Below, in pieces: positions 33,265 through 41,874 of a stretch of 64,000 nt of DNA. The stretch lies in contig NZ_JAIFZO010000002.1 of assembly GCF_026341275.1 (NCBI RefSeq), positions 4,866,118 through 4,930,117 on the forward strand. Direction: 5' to 3'. Both the position numbers and the translations under genes were made by a program. Position 1 is the stretch's first letter. Each line of letters begins with the position of its first letter. Source of the stretch: Streptomyces ortus (GTDB lineage: Bacteria > Actinomycetota > Actinomycetes > Streptomycetales > Streptomycetaceae). The notes under the pieces were generated by a model. The model saw only the letters and a program-made list of their open reading frames with translations. It was not told the DNA's origin and ran no database searches.

Positions 33265-33899
33265 CCCTGCCGCCGTCCAGGCGCGCCTTCGTCACCGCGG
33301 CGATGGCCACCCTGCTCGTGGGCTGCGGCGGGGGAGGGGGCGGCGTGCGGGACGGGGCCGCCCCCGACCGCGGCGGCGAGAGCTCGTCACCGCCCCCGCG
33401 GTCCACCGCCACCGGGAAGAACGTGCGTGCCCTCGCGCGTTCGGTGCCCGTCGGGCTGCGCATCCCGGCCATCGAGGTCGACACCCCGGTGATGAAGCTG
33501 GGGCTGGCCCCGGACGGCAGCGTGGAGGTGCCTCCGATCGAGGCCGACGACCGGGCGGGCTGGTACGGCCACTCGCCGACGCCCGGCCAGAAGGGCCCGT
33601 CGGTGATCCTCGGACACGTCACGGTCGGCTCGTACGGGGACGGTGTCTTCCGCGATCTCAAGCGGCTGCGCCGGGGCGACCGGATCGAGGCGCGGCTGGC
33701 GAACGGCACGGCGGCGCAGTTCACCGTCAGCGCCGTACGGACGGTCCCGCAGGCGAAGTTCCCGACGGACGACGTGTACGGCGACGTGGGCCGGCCCGAA
33801 CTGCGGCTCATCACCTGCGGCGGCCCCCGCAGCGGTGACGGCTACCGCGACAGCGTGATCGTCTTCGCCGAGCTGAGCGGCGGGAGCGGGAGCCCCTGA
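33261..33899 (+). CDS. Class F sortase
   Basis: 212 residues, GTG start overlapping the upstream gene. An N-terminal export signal (RRAFVTAAMATLLVGCGGG) ends in a lipobox-like LLVGC, so it may be a lipoprotein. The sortase catalytic triad is visible: His in VILGHVTVGSYG, Cys in LRLITCGGP, Arg in GYRDSVIVFAEL. Class F sortases are actinobacterial, usually near small surface proteins, and their natural substrates are mostly undefined. It should cut an xPxTG-type motif on the neighbouring protein. An ECF sigma factor gene follows after 143 bases. Confidence 0.9.
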   Translation: MTLPPSRRAFVTAAMATLLVGCGGGGGGVRDGAAPDRGGESSSPPPRSTATGKNVRALARSVPVGLRIPAIEVDTPVMKLGLAPDGSVEVPPIEADDRAGWYGHSPTPGQKGPSVILGHVTVGSYGDGVFRDLKRLRRGDRIEARLANGTAAQFTVSAVRTVPQAKFPTDDVYGDVGRPELRLITCGGPRSGDGYRDSVIVFAELSGGSGSP

Positions 33900-34042
33900 C
33901 CCGGCGCCCCGCACGTCCTGGATTCCGGACCGACGGAACCGTATGCCGCCGGTCCGGGATCCTTCCCCACGAGGCACCCGAGACCCCCCGGGGGCCGGCC
34001 CCGACGGGCGGCCCCACAGATGTCGTCACGACCTGGAGAGCG

Positions 34043-34534
34043 TTGAAACGGTCCCGCGAGGAGGCAGCGTCCGCGCTGTTCGCCGCCCTCTACCCGCGCC
34101 TGGCCGGCTGGTGCCGCCGGCTGGTCGACGACGACGAGACCGCCCACGAGATCGCCTCGGAGGCGTTCACCCGGCTCTGGGCCCGCTGGACCTCCGTGGC
34201 CGAACCCCGCGGCTTCCTCTACGTGACCGCCGCCAACATCGTCCGGGACCACTGGCGCAAAATGGAGCGCGAACGCAGGGCGGTGCGCCGTGCGACGGCC
34301 GAGGCCGCCGTCCGCCCGGAGACCGAACAGAGCGACCCGTCGGTGCGCCTGCTCGTACAGTCGCTTCCGGAGCGGCTGCGCGTTCCGATCCTGCTGCACT
34401 ACTACGCCGACATGCCGATCCGGGAGGTGTCCGCGCTGACCGGGCGCAAGGAAGGAACCGTCAAGGCCGATCTCCACGCGGCCCGCGAACTGCTCCGCGC
34501 CCATCTGAGGAGAAGCGTTGATCACACACTCTGA
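34043..34534 (+). CDS. ECF-type RNA polymerase sigma factor
   Basis: 163 residues from a TTG at 34043 behind GGAG. Sigma region 2 is ALYPRLAGWCRRLVDDDE ... EAFTRLWARW, and region 4 is LPERLRVPILLHYYADMP plus the HTH IREVSALTGRKEGTVKADLH. This domain set (sigma2 plus sigma4 only) defines the extracytoplasmic-function group. It should direct transcription of a small regulon, probably including surface genes nearby. It overlaps the next gene by 17 bases, which encodes its likely membrane partner. Confidence 0.92.
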   Translation: MKRSREEAASALFAALYPRLAGWCRRLVDDDETAHEIASEAFTRLWARWTSVAEPRGFLYVTAANIVRDHWRKMERERRAVRRATAEAAVRPETEQSDPSVRLLVQSLPERLRVPILLHYYADMPIREVSALTGRKEGTVKADLHAARELLRAHLRRSVDHTL

Positions 34535-35021
34535 CGACGGCCCGGACTTCGACCCCGACGACCCGCTCGCCGTCATCCTGCGGCCCGCCTCCGACTACCT
34601 CGGCCCGCCCCCGGGCCGGTTCGAGGCGATCCGGCGCGGCGCCGCCCGCCGCCGGGTGCTCCGTGCCGCGGCCGGGGCCGGTCTGCTGTGCGCGGTCACG
34701 GCTCTCGTCGTGCTGCCGGTCCGGCTGGCGGCACCCGACCGGCCCGTGTCCCCGATGGTCCCCCTCGCTCCGCCGTCCACGAGCGGTCCTCCGGCCTCGC
34801 CCACCCCGTCGCAGAGGCCGTCGACCGGGCGGAGCGAGTCCCCTGCCGGCAAGCCGACCGAGGAGAGCAGGAAGCCCCCGGTCACGGGCCCCGACGCGTC
34901 GACGGGGCCGTCCGCGGCCGTCCCCGGCAACGCGCCGTCGGACTCGCCGTCAGCCGGTGCGGCACCCACCACGGCGCCGTCCGAGAAACAGATGCCGACA
35001 CCGACGCCCTCCGCGAAGTGA
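34518..35021 (+). CDS. Single-pass membrane protein, candidate anti-sigma partner
   Basis: 167 residues from a TTG at 34518 with AGGAG five bases upstream, overlapping the sigma factor gene. About 50 cytoplasmic residues (DDPLAVILRPASDYLGPPPG, RFEAIRRGAARRR) precede one membrane helix (AAAGAGLLCAVTALVVLPV) and a Pro/Ser/Thr-rich exterior tail. It lacks a recognisable zinc anti-sigma (HxxxCxxC) motif. The anti-sigma role is inferred from gene position and topology alone. The exterior has no folded domain. Confidence 0.75.
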   Translation: MITHSDDGPDFDPDDPLAVILRPASDYLGPPPGRFEAIRRGAARRRVLRAAAGAGLLCAVTALVVLPVRLAAPDRPVSPMVPLAPPSTSGPPASPTPSQRPSTGRSESPAGKPTEESRKPPVTGPDASTGPSAAVPGNAPSDSPSAGAAPTTAPSEKQMPTPTPSAK

Positions 35022-35046
35022 CGGTATGTCAGGTGTGAGCCGCACT

Positions 35047-35074
35047 CCCGGGGTGGGGCCGGCCCCACCCCGGG
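35047..35074. terminator. Perfect 28-bp palindrome downstream of the sigma operon
   Basis: CCCGGGGTGGGGCC followed by its exact complement GGCCCCACCCCGGG, with no unpaired loop bases, 25 bases after the stop at 35021. In RNA it would form a very stable hairpin. It is most likely the terminator of the sortase/sigma unit. Confidence 0.75.
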
Positions 35075-35230
35075 ACCGGTAGGCCGCTTCATGGCGGCGG
35101 CGGGCGGGCGGCGGCACAGTGGAAGAACTTCGACAGCAACCGCTCCGCGTACCACGCAGGCGTTCTGCCGGCTGGCCGGATCCGCCGGGAGCTGATCCCG
35201 CGCCGTGCGCCGCCCGCCCCCGGCGGACCG

Positions 35231-35602
35231 TCAGGACTTCGGCGGAGCGGCGTCCTCAGGACCCTCGCCGCCGCCGTCGTCCTTCTTGTCGCCCTTGTCG
35301 TTCTTGTCGTCCTTGTTGTCCTTGGTGTCGTCCTTCTTCTCGTCCCTGAGGGACTTGAGGAAGTCCGGGTTGTCGTCGGGCGCGACCCAGCCGCCCCGGC
35401 GGGACGACGAGGCGCCGCGCGGGGTGCGGACCCGGCCGACGATCAGCCACGAGATGGAGCCGACCAGCGGGAACAGCAGTACGAGGATCGCCCAGAGGGG
35501 CTTCGGGATGTAACGGACGTCCTTCTCATCGGTGGTGATGCAGTCGATGAAGGCGTAGATGCTGAGTGCCAGCGGCACCAGGATCATCAGCACCCGAAGC
35601 AT
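35231..35602 (-). CDS. PLDc N-terminal-domain membrane protein
   Basis: 123 residues from ATG 35602. Two membrane helices (MLRVLMILVPLALSIYAFID and LWAILVLLFPLVGSISWLIV) form the PLDc_N domain found at the front of cardiolipin synthases, here without any phospholipase D catalytic part. A charged cytoplasmic tail follows with Asp/Lys repeats (KKDDTKDNKDDKNDKGDKK), coded by CTTGTCGTC-type DNA repeats near 35282-35335. Function unknown; such proteins are common in Streptomyces beside menaquinone genes. It diverges from mqnL with a 111-base shared region. Confidence 0.85.
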   Translation of the reverse strand: MLRVLMILVPLALSIYAFIDCITTDEKDVRYIPKPLWAILVLLFPLVGSISWLIVGRVRTPRGASSSRRGGWVAPDDNPDFLKSLRDEKKDDTKDNKDDKNDKGDKKDDGGGEGPEDAAPPKS

Positions 35603-35700
35603 GCGGTGGTTCCCCCTGCTGTGGAGATGCGTACAGAAGCATTCGTGGCCGTCGGGGCCGGTCGGGCGCCCCCCTTACAGAGCCAGCGTATCGAGTAGCC

Positions 35701-35706
35701 GATACT
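35701..35706 (+). promoter_or_regulatory. Candidate -10 of mqnL (near-leaderless)
   Basis: GATACT lies 7 bases before the mqnL ATG (35714), with no ribosome site between. If used, the transcript would begin at or beside the start codon. Confidence 0.4.
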
Positions 35707-35713
35707 GGAACGC

Positions 35714-37174
35714 ATGGCTTACGACGATCTTCGCTCCCTGCTCCGGGCGCTGGAGCGCGAGGGCGACCTCCAGCGCATCAAGGCCGAGGTGGACCCGTAC
35801 CTGGAGGTCGGGGAGATCGTCGACCGCGTCCAGAAGGCGGGCGGCCCCGCGCTGCTTTTCGAGAACGTACGCGGATCGGCGATGCCGCTGGCGATGAACG
35901 TCTTCGGAACGGACCGCCGCCTGCTCAAGGCGCTCGGCCTGAAGTCGTACGCCGAGATCAGCGAGAAGATCGGCGGACTGCTGAAACCCGAGCTGCCGCA
36001 GGGCTTCATGGGGGTGCGCGAGGCCTTCGGGAAGCTCGGCGCCATGACGCACGTACCGCCGAAGAAGGTGAAGTCCGACAACGCCCCTGTGCAGGAGGTC
36101 GTGCTCACCGGCGACGACGTCGACCTGGACGCCCTGCCCGCGCTCTTCACCTGGCCGCAGGACGGCGGGTCCTTCTTCAACCTCGGGCTCACCCACACCA
36201 AGGACCCCGAGTCCGGGATCCGCAACCTCGGTCTCTACCGGCTGCAGCGCCACGACAAGCGCACCATCGGCATGCACTGGCAGATCCACAAGGACAGCCG
36301 CAACCACTACGCGGTGGCCGCGCGCCGCGGCGAGCGGCTGCCGGTCGCGATCGCCTTCGGCTGCCCGCCGGCCGTGACGTACGCCTCCACCGCGCCGCTG
36401 CCCGGCGACATCGACGAGTACCTCTTCGCCGGGTTCCTCCAGGGCAAGCGGATCGAGATGGTCGACTGCAAGACGGTGCCGCTCCAGGTGCCCGCGCAGG
36501 CCGAGGTCGTCATCGAGGGCTGGCTGGAGCCGGGCGAGATGCTCCCCGAGGGCCCCTTCGGCGACCACACCGGCTTCTACACGCCGCAGGAGCCGTTCCC
36601 GGCGCTGACCATCGACTGCGTCACGATGCGCAAGCGCCCGCTGATCCAGTCGATCGTGGTCGGCCGGCCGCCGACGGAGGACGGTCCGCTGGGCCGCGCG
36701 ACGGAGAGGTTCTTCCTCCCCCTCCTCAAGATCATCGTGCCGGACATCGTGGACTACCACCTCCCCGAGGCGGGCGGCTTCCACAACTGCGCGATCGTCG
36801 CGATCGACAAGAAGTACCCGAAGCACGCCCAGAAGGTGATGCACGCCGTCTGGGGCGCCCACATGATGTCCCTGACCAAACTGATCGTGATCGTCGACTC
36901 CGACTGCGACGTCCACGATCTGCACGAGGTCGCGTGGCGCGCGCTGGGCAACACCGACTACTCCCGCGACCTCACCGTGGTCGAGGGCCCGGTCGACCAC
37001 CTCGACCACGCCTCGTACCAGCAGTTCTGGGGCGGCAAGGCGGGCATCGACGCCACGCGGAAGTGGCCCGAGGAGGGCTACACGCGCGACGGCGGCTGGC
37101 CCGAGATGGTCCTCTCGGACCCGGATACGGCGGCGAAGGTCGACCGCCGCTGGAAGGAGTACGGACTCTCGTGA
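35714..37174 (+). CDS. mqnL: UbiD-family decarboxylase of late menaquinone synthesis
   Basis: 486 residues. UbiD-type prenylated-FMN decarboxylase: AYDDLRSLLRALEREGDLQR start, KAGGPALLFENV, GDIDEYLFAGFLQGKRIEMV and PEGPFGDHTGFYTPQEPFP. In Streptomyces this enzyme removes the carboxyl group of prenylated dihydroxynaphthoate in the futalosine menaquinone route, and it needs cofactor made by the UbiX-like protein two genes on. Cytoplasmic. It overlaps mqnP by 4 bases (GTGA), so translation is coupled. Confidence 0.93.
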   Translation: MAYDDLRSLLRALEREGDLQRIKAEVDPYLEVGEIVDRVQKAGGPALLFENVRGSAMPLAMNVFGTDRRLLKALGLKSYAEISEKIGGLLKPELPQGFMGVREAFGKLGAMTHVPPKKVKSDNAPVQEVVLTGDDVDLDALPALFTWPQDGGSFFNLGLTHTKDPESGIRNLGLYRLQRHDKRTIGMHWQIHKDSRNHYAVAARRGERLPVAIAFGCPPAVTYASTAPLPGDIDEYLFAGFLQGKRIEMVDCKTVPLQVPAQAEVVIEGWLEPGEMLPEGPFGDHTGFYTPQEPFPALTIDCVTMRKRPLIQSIVVGRPPTEDGPLGRATERFFLPLLKIIVPDIVDYHLPEAGGFHNCAIVAIDKKYPKHAQKVMHAVWGAHMMSLTKLIVIVDSDCDVHDLHEVAWRALGNTDYSRDLTVVEGPVDHLDHASYQQFWGGKAGIDATRKWPEEGYTRDGGWPEMVLSDPDTAAKVDRRWKEYGLS

Positions 37175-38073
37175 GCAGCGCATCAGCGGCGATCCCGCAG
37201 CCCGGGCGCACGAAGGCGTTCCTGCGGCTCGTCATGATCGAGCACTCCGTCTTCGCGCTGCCGTTCGCGTACATCGCGGCGCTGACGGCGATGTTCCTGA
37301 CGGACGGCAGCATCCAGTGGGGCCGGCTGCTCCTCGTCACCGTGGCGATGGTCGGGCTGCGGACCTTCGCGATGGCCGTGAACCGGATCATCGACCGGGA
37401 GATCGACGCCCGCAATCCGCGTACGGCCCAGCGTGAGCTGGTCACCGGCGCGATGTCGGTGAAGCACGCCTGGACGGGTGCGCTGGTGGCCCTGGTGTTC
37501 TTCCTCGGCGCGGCGGCCCTGCTCAACCCGCTCTGCCTGGCGCTGGCCCCCGTCGCGGTGATCCCGATGGTGGTCTACCCGTACGGCAAGCGGTTCACGA
37601 ACTTCCCGCAGGCCATCCTGGCTCTCGCCCAGGCGATGGGCCCGATCGGCGGCTGGCTGGCGATCACCGGCGAGTGGTCCTGGGACGCGGTGATCCTCGG
37701 CCTCGCGGTCGGCATCTGGATCGGCGGCTTCGACCTGATCTACGCCTGCCAGGACGTGCGCACGGACCGCGAGGTCGGCGTGAAGTCGGTACCGGCGCGC
37801 TTCGGTGTCCCGGCCGCGATCTGGGGCGCGCGCGGCTGCCACGCCGTGACGACCGGCCTGCTGGTCTGGTACGCGCTGGCCACCGACGCGGAGGTCTTCT
37901 TCTGGCTGGGCCTGCTGATCGTGGCGGTCGCGTTCCTGTACGAGCACACGATCGTCCGCCCGACGGACCTGTCCCGCCTGAACCGGGCGTTCTTCCAGGT
38001 CAACGGTTTCATCGGCATCGCGCTGTTCGTGTGCGCGCTGCTGGACCTGCTGGTGCGGGGGCTCACGGTCTGA
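37171..38073 (+). CDS. mqnP: UbiA-family prenyltransferase of the futalosine menaquinone pathway
   Basis: 300 residues, GTG start. Eight to nine membrane helices with both Asp-rich motifs: NRIIDREIDARN (NxxxDxxxD) and DVRTDREVGVKS (DxxxDxxxG). These bind the Mg-diphosphate of the polyprenyl donor. It attaches the isoprenoid tail to 1,4-dihydroxy-6-naphthoate at the membrane. Placed between the decarboxylase and the flavin prenyltransferase, it completes the late-step trio. Confidence 0.94.
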   Translation: MSSASAAIPQPGRTKAFLRLVMIEHSVFALPFAYIAALTAMFLTDGSIQWGRLLLVTVAMVGLRTFAMAVNRIIDREIDARNPRTAQRELVTGAMSVKHAWTGALVALVFFLGAAALLNPLCLALAPVAVIPMVVYPYGKRFTNFPQAILALAQAMGPIGGWLAITGEWSWDAVILGLAVGIWIGGFDLIYACQDVRTDREVGVKSVPARFGVPAAIWGARGCHAVTTGLLVWYALATDAEVFFWLGLLIVAVAFLYEHTIVRPTDLSRLNRAFFQVNGFIGIALFVCALLDLLVRGLTV

Positions 38074-38136
38074 GCGACGGCACGCTTCGGCACCCGCCCC
38101 CGCGCCACCGGTCCTGAGTCAGTGGCGTCGCGCCGG

Positions 38137-38142
38137 TAGGCT
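38137..38142 (+). promoter_or_regulatory. Candidate -10 of mqnM (leaderless)
   Basis: TAGGCT followed by 6 bases and the GTG start at 38149. The AAGG within CAAGGT is too close to serve as a ribosome site. Confidence 0.45.
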
Positions 38143-38148
38143 CAAGGT

Positions 38149-38823
38149 GTGAACGCAGGAGAAACAGAGCGTCGGCCTTGGATCGTGGGGGTCTCGGGTG
38201 CGTCCGGAACGCCGTATGCCGCCGCCGTGCTGCGTGCCCTCCTCGCGGCCGGTGAGAGCGTCGACCTCGTCGTCTCGCGGGCCTCGCGGCTCACGCTGCT
38301 CGACGAGACCGGGATCGGTTTCCGGGACGCCCACTGGCAGGACGATCTGCGGGAGTGGCTCGGCCGGGGGGCCGACGGCAAGCCCGGCACGTTCGCGGTG
38401 GACGTCGACGCCGTACGGCACTGGAGCGCGGGGGACCTGGCTGCGGGCCCCTCCTCCGGCTCGTACCCCTCCAAGGGCATGCTCGTCGTGCCCGCGTCCA
38501 CGGCGTGCGTCGCCGGGGTGGCGCTCGGCCTCTCCAAGGACCTGCTGCAGCGCGCCGCGAGCGTCGTCCTGAAGGAGAGGCGCAGGCTGGTCGTCGCCGT
38601 CCGGGAGACCCCGCTGAACGGGCAGACCCTGCGGCACCTGGTGACCCTCGACGACGCGGGCGCGACCGTGCTGCCGGCCTCCCCGGCGTTCTACGCGGGG
38701 GCCACGCACATCCAGGACCTGGTGGACTTCGTCGCCGGGCGCGTGCTGGACGCGGCGGGCGTCGGGCACACGCTCTACCGCCGCTGGGAGGGCGAACTCG
38801 GCGGCGGCTCCCGCACCACCTGA
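38149..38823 (+). CDS. mqnM: UbiX-like flavin prenyltransferase
   Basis: 224 residues, GTG start. UbiX/Pad1 flavoprotein: IVGVSGASGTPYAAAVLRAL FMN-binding start, the SGSYPSKGMLVVPAS loop, and the VAVRETPLN motif. It makes prenylated FMN, the cofactor required by the UbiD-type enzyme MqnL. An insertion of ~25 residues (GRGADGKPGTFAVDVDAVRH) lengthens it relative to E. coli UbiX. It is transcribed with the preceding genes or from its own leaderless-type promoter, given the 75-base gap. Confidence 0.93.
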   Translation: MNAGETERRPWIVGVSGASGTPYAAAVLRALLAAGESVDLVVSRASRLTLLDETGIGFRDAHWQDDLREWLGRGADGKPGTFAVDVDAVRHWSAGDLAAGPSSGSYPSKGMLVVPASTACVAGVALGLSKDLLQRAASVVLKERRRLVVAVRETPLNGQTLRHLVTLDDAGATVLPASPAFYAGATHIQDLVDFVAGRVLDAAGVGHTLYRRWEGELGGGSRTT

Positions 38824-38905
38824 GCACAGCGGTACCAGAGCAACCCGCAACGCGGCAGTAGGCACCCATCACTTCAGGAACTTTCAGCGGAAGGCTATCG
38901 ATCGC

Positions 38906-39361
38906 ATGGACGCGGTGGACAGGCAGCTCATCCAGGCTCTCAGGGAGAACGGCCGGGCCTCCTACGCGGAGCTGGGACGCCTCGTCGGACTCTCGGGGCC
39001 CAGCGTCACCGACCGCATCAACCGGCTGGAGGCGGCCGGTGTCATCACCGGCTACCGCGCGACGGTCGACTCGGCCTCGCTCGGACTCGGTGTCATCGCC
39101 CTCATCGGCATCTCACTGTCCGACGCCGCCGACCACGAGGACGTGGCTCGCCGGATGAAGGACCTCGGCGAGATCGAGGACTGCTGGTTCATCGCCGGCG
39201 ACGACTCCTACATGCTCAAGGTCCGGGCGTCCGACGTGGACGGCCTGGAGCGGACCATCCGCCGGCTGTCCGGGACCAAGGGCGTCTCCAGGACCCGTAC
39301 CACCATCGTGCTCTCCACGAAGTGGGAGAACCGGGTGGGCGAGCTGCCCGAGGAGGAGTAG
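38906..39361 (+). CDS. Lrp/AsnC-family transcriptional regulator
   Basis: 151 residues. An N-terminal AsnC-type HTH (MDAVDRQLIQALRENGRASY ... VGLSGPSVTDRINRLEAAG) is followed by a RAM ligand-binding domain (DLGEIEDCWFIAGDDSYMLK). Such regulators bind DNA as oligomers and respond to amino acids or related small molecules. Lying between mqnM and mqnE on the same strand, it may tune menaquinone synthesis, but this is from position only. Both gaps (82 and 68 bases) leave room for its own binding sites. Confidence 0.9.
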   Translation: MDAVDRQLIQALRENGRASYAELGRLVGLSGPSVTDRINRLEAAGVITGYRATVDSASLGLGVIALIGISLSDAADHEDVARRMKDLGEIEDCWFIAGDDSYMLKVRASDVDGLERTIRRLSGTKGVSRTRTTIVLSTKWENRVGELPEEE

Positions 39362-39429
39362 TCCGGGCCCGGGAGTACGGTTGGCAGAGCTTGTCGCAGG
39401 TCACGCAGGTCACGAGGAGAGGTACACGC

Positions 39430-40593
39430 ATGGACGTCGGGCTCAAGCGCGAGCTGGAGGACAAGGTCCGGGCCGGTGAGCGGCTGACCCGCGAGGACGG
39501 CATCGCGCTCTACGAGTCGGACGACCTGGCCTGGCTGGGCGGGCTCGCCCACGAGGTGCGCACCCGCAAGAACGGTGACGTCGTCCACTTCAACGTCAAC
39601 CGTCACCTCAACATGACGAACGTGTGCACCGCGTCGTGCGCCTACTGCTCGTTCCAGCGCAAGCCGGGCGAGAAGGACGCGTACACGATGCGCATCGAGG
39701 AGGCGGTGAAGCTCGCCAAGGCGATGGAGGGCGAGAACCTCACCGAGCTGCACATCGTCAACGGGCTCCACCCGAACCTGCCGTGGCGCTACTACCCGCG
39801 CTCGCTCAGCGAACTGAAGAAGGCCCTCCCGAACGTCTCCCTGAAGGCCTTCACCGCCACCGAGATCCACCACTTCGAGACGATCTCCGGGCTCAGCGCC
39901 TCCGAGATCCTCGACGAGCTGATCGACGCGGGGCTCGAATCCCTCACCGGCGGCGGCGCGGAGATCTTCGACTGGGAGGTCCGGCAGCACATCGTCGACC
40001 ACCGCACCCACTGGGAGGACTGGTCGCGCATCCACCGCCTCGCGCACGAGAAGGGTCTGAAGACCCCGTGCACGATGCTGTACGGGCACATCGAGGAGCC
40101 CCGCCACCGGGTGGACCACGTCCTGCGCCTGCGTGAGCTGCAGGACGAGACCGGCGGCTTCCAGGTCTTCATCCCGCTGCGCTACCAGCACGACTTCGTG
40201 GACATGAAGGACGGGAAGGTACGCAACCGGCTGCAGGCCCGTACGCAGATGGCGACCGGCGCGGAGGCCTTGAAGACCTTCGCGGTCTCCCGGCTGCTCT
40301 TCGACAACGTGCCGCACGTCAAGGTCTTCTGGGTCATGCACGGCGTCCAGACCGCGCAGCTCGCGCTGCAGCACGGGGCGGACGACATGGACGGGTCGGT
40401 CGTCGAGTACAAGATCACGCATGACGCCGACAACTACGGCACGCCGAACAAGCTGACGCGGGAGGATCTGCTCGACCTGATCCGCGACGCGGGGTTCCGG
40501 CCGGTGGAGCGGAACACCCGGTACGAGATCCTTCGGGAGTACGAGGGTGCGGATGCGGGGCGGCGGGAGGCGCCGCAGCCGATGCGGTTCTGA
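39430..40593 (+). CDS. mqnE: Aminofutalosine synthase (radical SAM)
   Basis: 387 residues from ATG 39430. Radical SAM enzyme with the cluster motif CTASCAYCSFQRKPGEKD (CxxxCxxC). HIVNGLHPNLPWRYYPR and CTMLYGHIEEPRHRVDH are typical of MqnE. It joins the MqnA product to S-adenosylmethionine to give 6-amino-6-deoxyfutalosine, the second step of the futalosine route. It ends at tandem hairpins. MqnB, MqnC and MqnD are not in the window. Confidence 0.95.
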   Translation: MDVGLKRELEDKVRAGERLTREDGIALYESDDLAWLGGLAHEVRTRKNGDVVHFNVNRHLNMTNVCTASCAYCSFQRKPGEKDAYTMRIEEAVKLAKAMEGENLTELHIVNGLHPNLPWRYYPRSLSELKKALPNVSLKAFTATEIHHFETISGLSASEILDELIDAGLESLTGGGAEIFDWEVRQHIVDHRTHWEDWSRIHRLAHEKGLKTPCTMLYGHIEEPRHRVDHVLRLRELQDETGGFQVFIPLRYQHDFVDMKDGKVRNRLQARTQMATGAEALKTFAVSRLLFDNVPHVKVFWVMHGVQTAQLALQHGADDMDGSVVEYKITHDADNYGTPNKLTREDLLDLIRDAGFRPVERNTRYEILREYEGADAGRREAPQPMRF

Positions 40594-40619
40594 GTCTCCT
40601 GGGCTCCGCCCCGAGGATT

Positions 40620-40698
40620 GCGCAGTTCCCCGCGCCCCCAGGCACCTGGGGGCGCGGGGAACTGCGCGTATGGGGGCGCGGGGGCGGAGCCCCCATAC
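40620..40698 (+). terminator. Two successive hairpins after mqnE (one made of the GTTCCCCGCGCCCC repeat)
   Basis: First hairpin: perfect 22-bp stem, 40620-40641 with 40646-40667, loop GCAC, built from two inverted copies of the repeat core. Second: 10-bp stem GTATGGGGGC / GCCCCCATAC (40668-40677 with 40689-40698). Both lie within 105 bases of the mqnE stop and form a strong terminator. Confidence 0.9.
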
Positions 40699-40780
40699 GG
40701 TGACGGTGGGGGAGGGCAGGGGCGGCGGGGGCGAGGGAAAGCGTTTCAGGAGCCACTTGAGTCACGGCCGGGGTAATGAT

Positions 40781-40786
40781 TAGCCT
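40781..40786 (+). promoter_or_regulatory. Candidate -10 of the GNAT gene (leaderless)
   Basis: TAGCCT, then 6 bases (GGCCGC), then ATG 40793. It has the same layout as upstream of mqnA. Confidence 0.45.
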
Positions 40787-40792
40787 GGCCGC

Positions 40793-41326
40793 ATGGCCCT
40801 TACGTTCGAGCTCGACCCCTCCGTCGACCTCACCCTCCGCGACGGAATACTCGACCTCTGGGCCGACGTGTCCAACGCGGGCGGCTCCGTCGGCTTCGTA
40901 CCGCCCGTCTCGCGCGAGACCGTACGGCCGGAGCTCGTGAAGCACTTCACCGCGATGGCCGAGGGCCGCACCCGGCTGCTGGTCGGGCGCGACGAGGACG
41001 GCACCGTCGCCGCGACCGCCTTCCTCGCCCACAACACCCACCGCCTGATGGCGCACTGGCTGTGGCTGTACACGGTGATGGTGCATCCGGGGCACCAGGG
41101 CAAGGGCTACGGCCGCGACCTGCTCACGGCCGCCGCCGACGCCGCCCGGGGTCTCGACGGCATAGAGGCGATACGGCTCACCTGCCGGGGCGGCGAGGGC
41201 CTGGAGCGGTTCTACGGATCGTGCGGCTACAAGGAGGTCGGCCGCGTACCGGACGCGATCAGGGTGGCGCCGGGCGACGACCGGGACGACATCACGATGC
41301 TGCTGCCCCTGGGCCGCCTCGACTGA
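40793..41326 (+). CDS. GNAT family N-acetyltransferase
   Basis: 177 residues from ATG 40793. The acetyl-CoA binding motif A is clear: LYTVMVHPGHQGKGYGRDLL (Q/RxxGxG/A), followed by AIRLTCRGGEGLERFYGSCGYKEVGR, the motif B region. It transfers an acetyl group from acetyl-CoA to an amine; the acceptor is unknown. An independent unit between mqnE and the DUF4229 gene, with no Shine-Dalgarno sequence at the start. Confidence 0.92.
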   Translation: MALTFELDPSVDLTLRDGILDLWADVSNAGGSVGFVPPVSRETVRPELVKHFTAMAEGRTRLLVGRDEDGTVAATAFLAHNTHRLMAHWLWLYTVMVHPGHQGKGYGRDLLTAAADAARGLDGIEAIRLTCRGGEGLERFYGSCGYKEVGRVPDAIRVAPGDDRDDITMLLPLGRLD

Positions 41327-41428
41327 GGCCCGCGCACACCCCCGCACCCCCCTACAAGATCGTGGCACGCCCGTGCTTCACTGGACGGTGCCCTTTGGGA
41401 ACGTTCGGAACGGGAAGAGTGGATTGAG

Positions 41429-41791
41429 ATGCTCCGCTACACACTGATGCGCCTGGGGATCTTCGTGGGCTGCCTCGTGGTCGTCTGGGGCCTCGTCCAC
41501 TTTGGCGTCGCGCCGCGCGGCCTCGGCGACTCCAACGGCATGTGGGTCGTCATGCTGGCCCTGGTCGTCTCGGCGCCCATCAGCTTCGTGGTCCTGCGCA
41601 AGGAGCGCGACCGCGCCTCGATCCAGGTCGTCGAGCGCGTCGACCGCATGAAGTCCAACCTGGAGGCGAACCGCAACCAGGAGGACGACGCGGCGGACGC
41701 GGCACCGCTCAAGACGTCGACCGAGGCGTCGGCCAAGTCGTCGACCGAGGTGGCGGGCGAGGTGTCCGGCGCCCGGAGCCGGACGGCCTGA
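41429..41791 (+). CDS. DUF4229 membrane protein
   Basis: 120 residues from ATG 41429. Two membrane helices (LGIFVGCLVVVWGLVHFGVA and WVVMLALVVSAPISFVVLRK) form the DUF4229 core, which is common in actinomycetes. A cytoplasmic tail follows with Ser/Thr/Ala repeats (STEASAKSSTEVAGEVSG). Function unknown; conserved near menaquinone genes in my recollection. Probably monocistronic. Confidence 0.88.
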   Translation: MLRYTLMRLGIFVGCLVVVWGLVHFGVAPRGLGDSNGMWVVMLALVVSAPISFVVLRKERDRASIQVVERVDRMKSNLEANRNQEDDAADAAPLKTSTEASAKSSTEVAGEVSGARSRTA

Positions 41792-41874
41792 AGACGACGG
41801 CCCGCCGCATCAGGACCCCACGGCGGGCGCACCTCGCCCCGGCGTAGCCGCCGGCAGAACATACTCTTTCCTGT

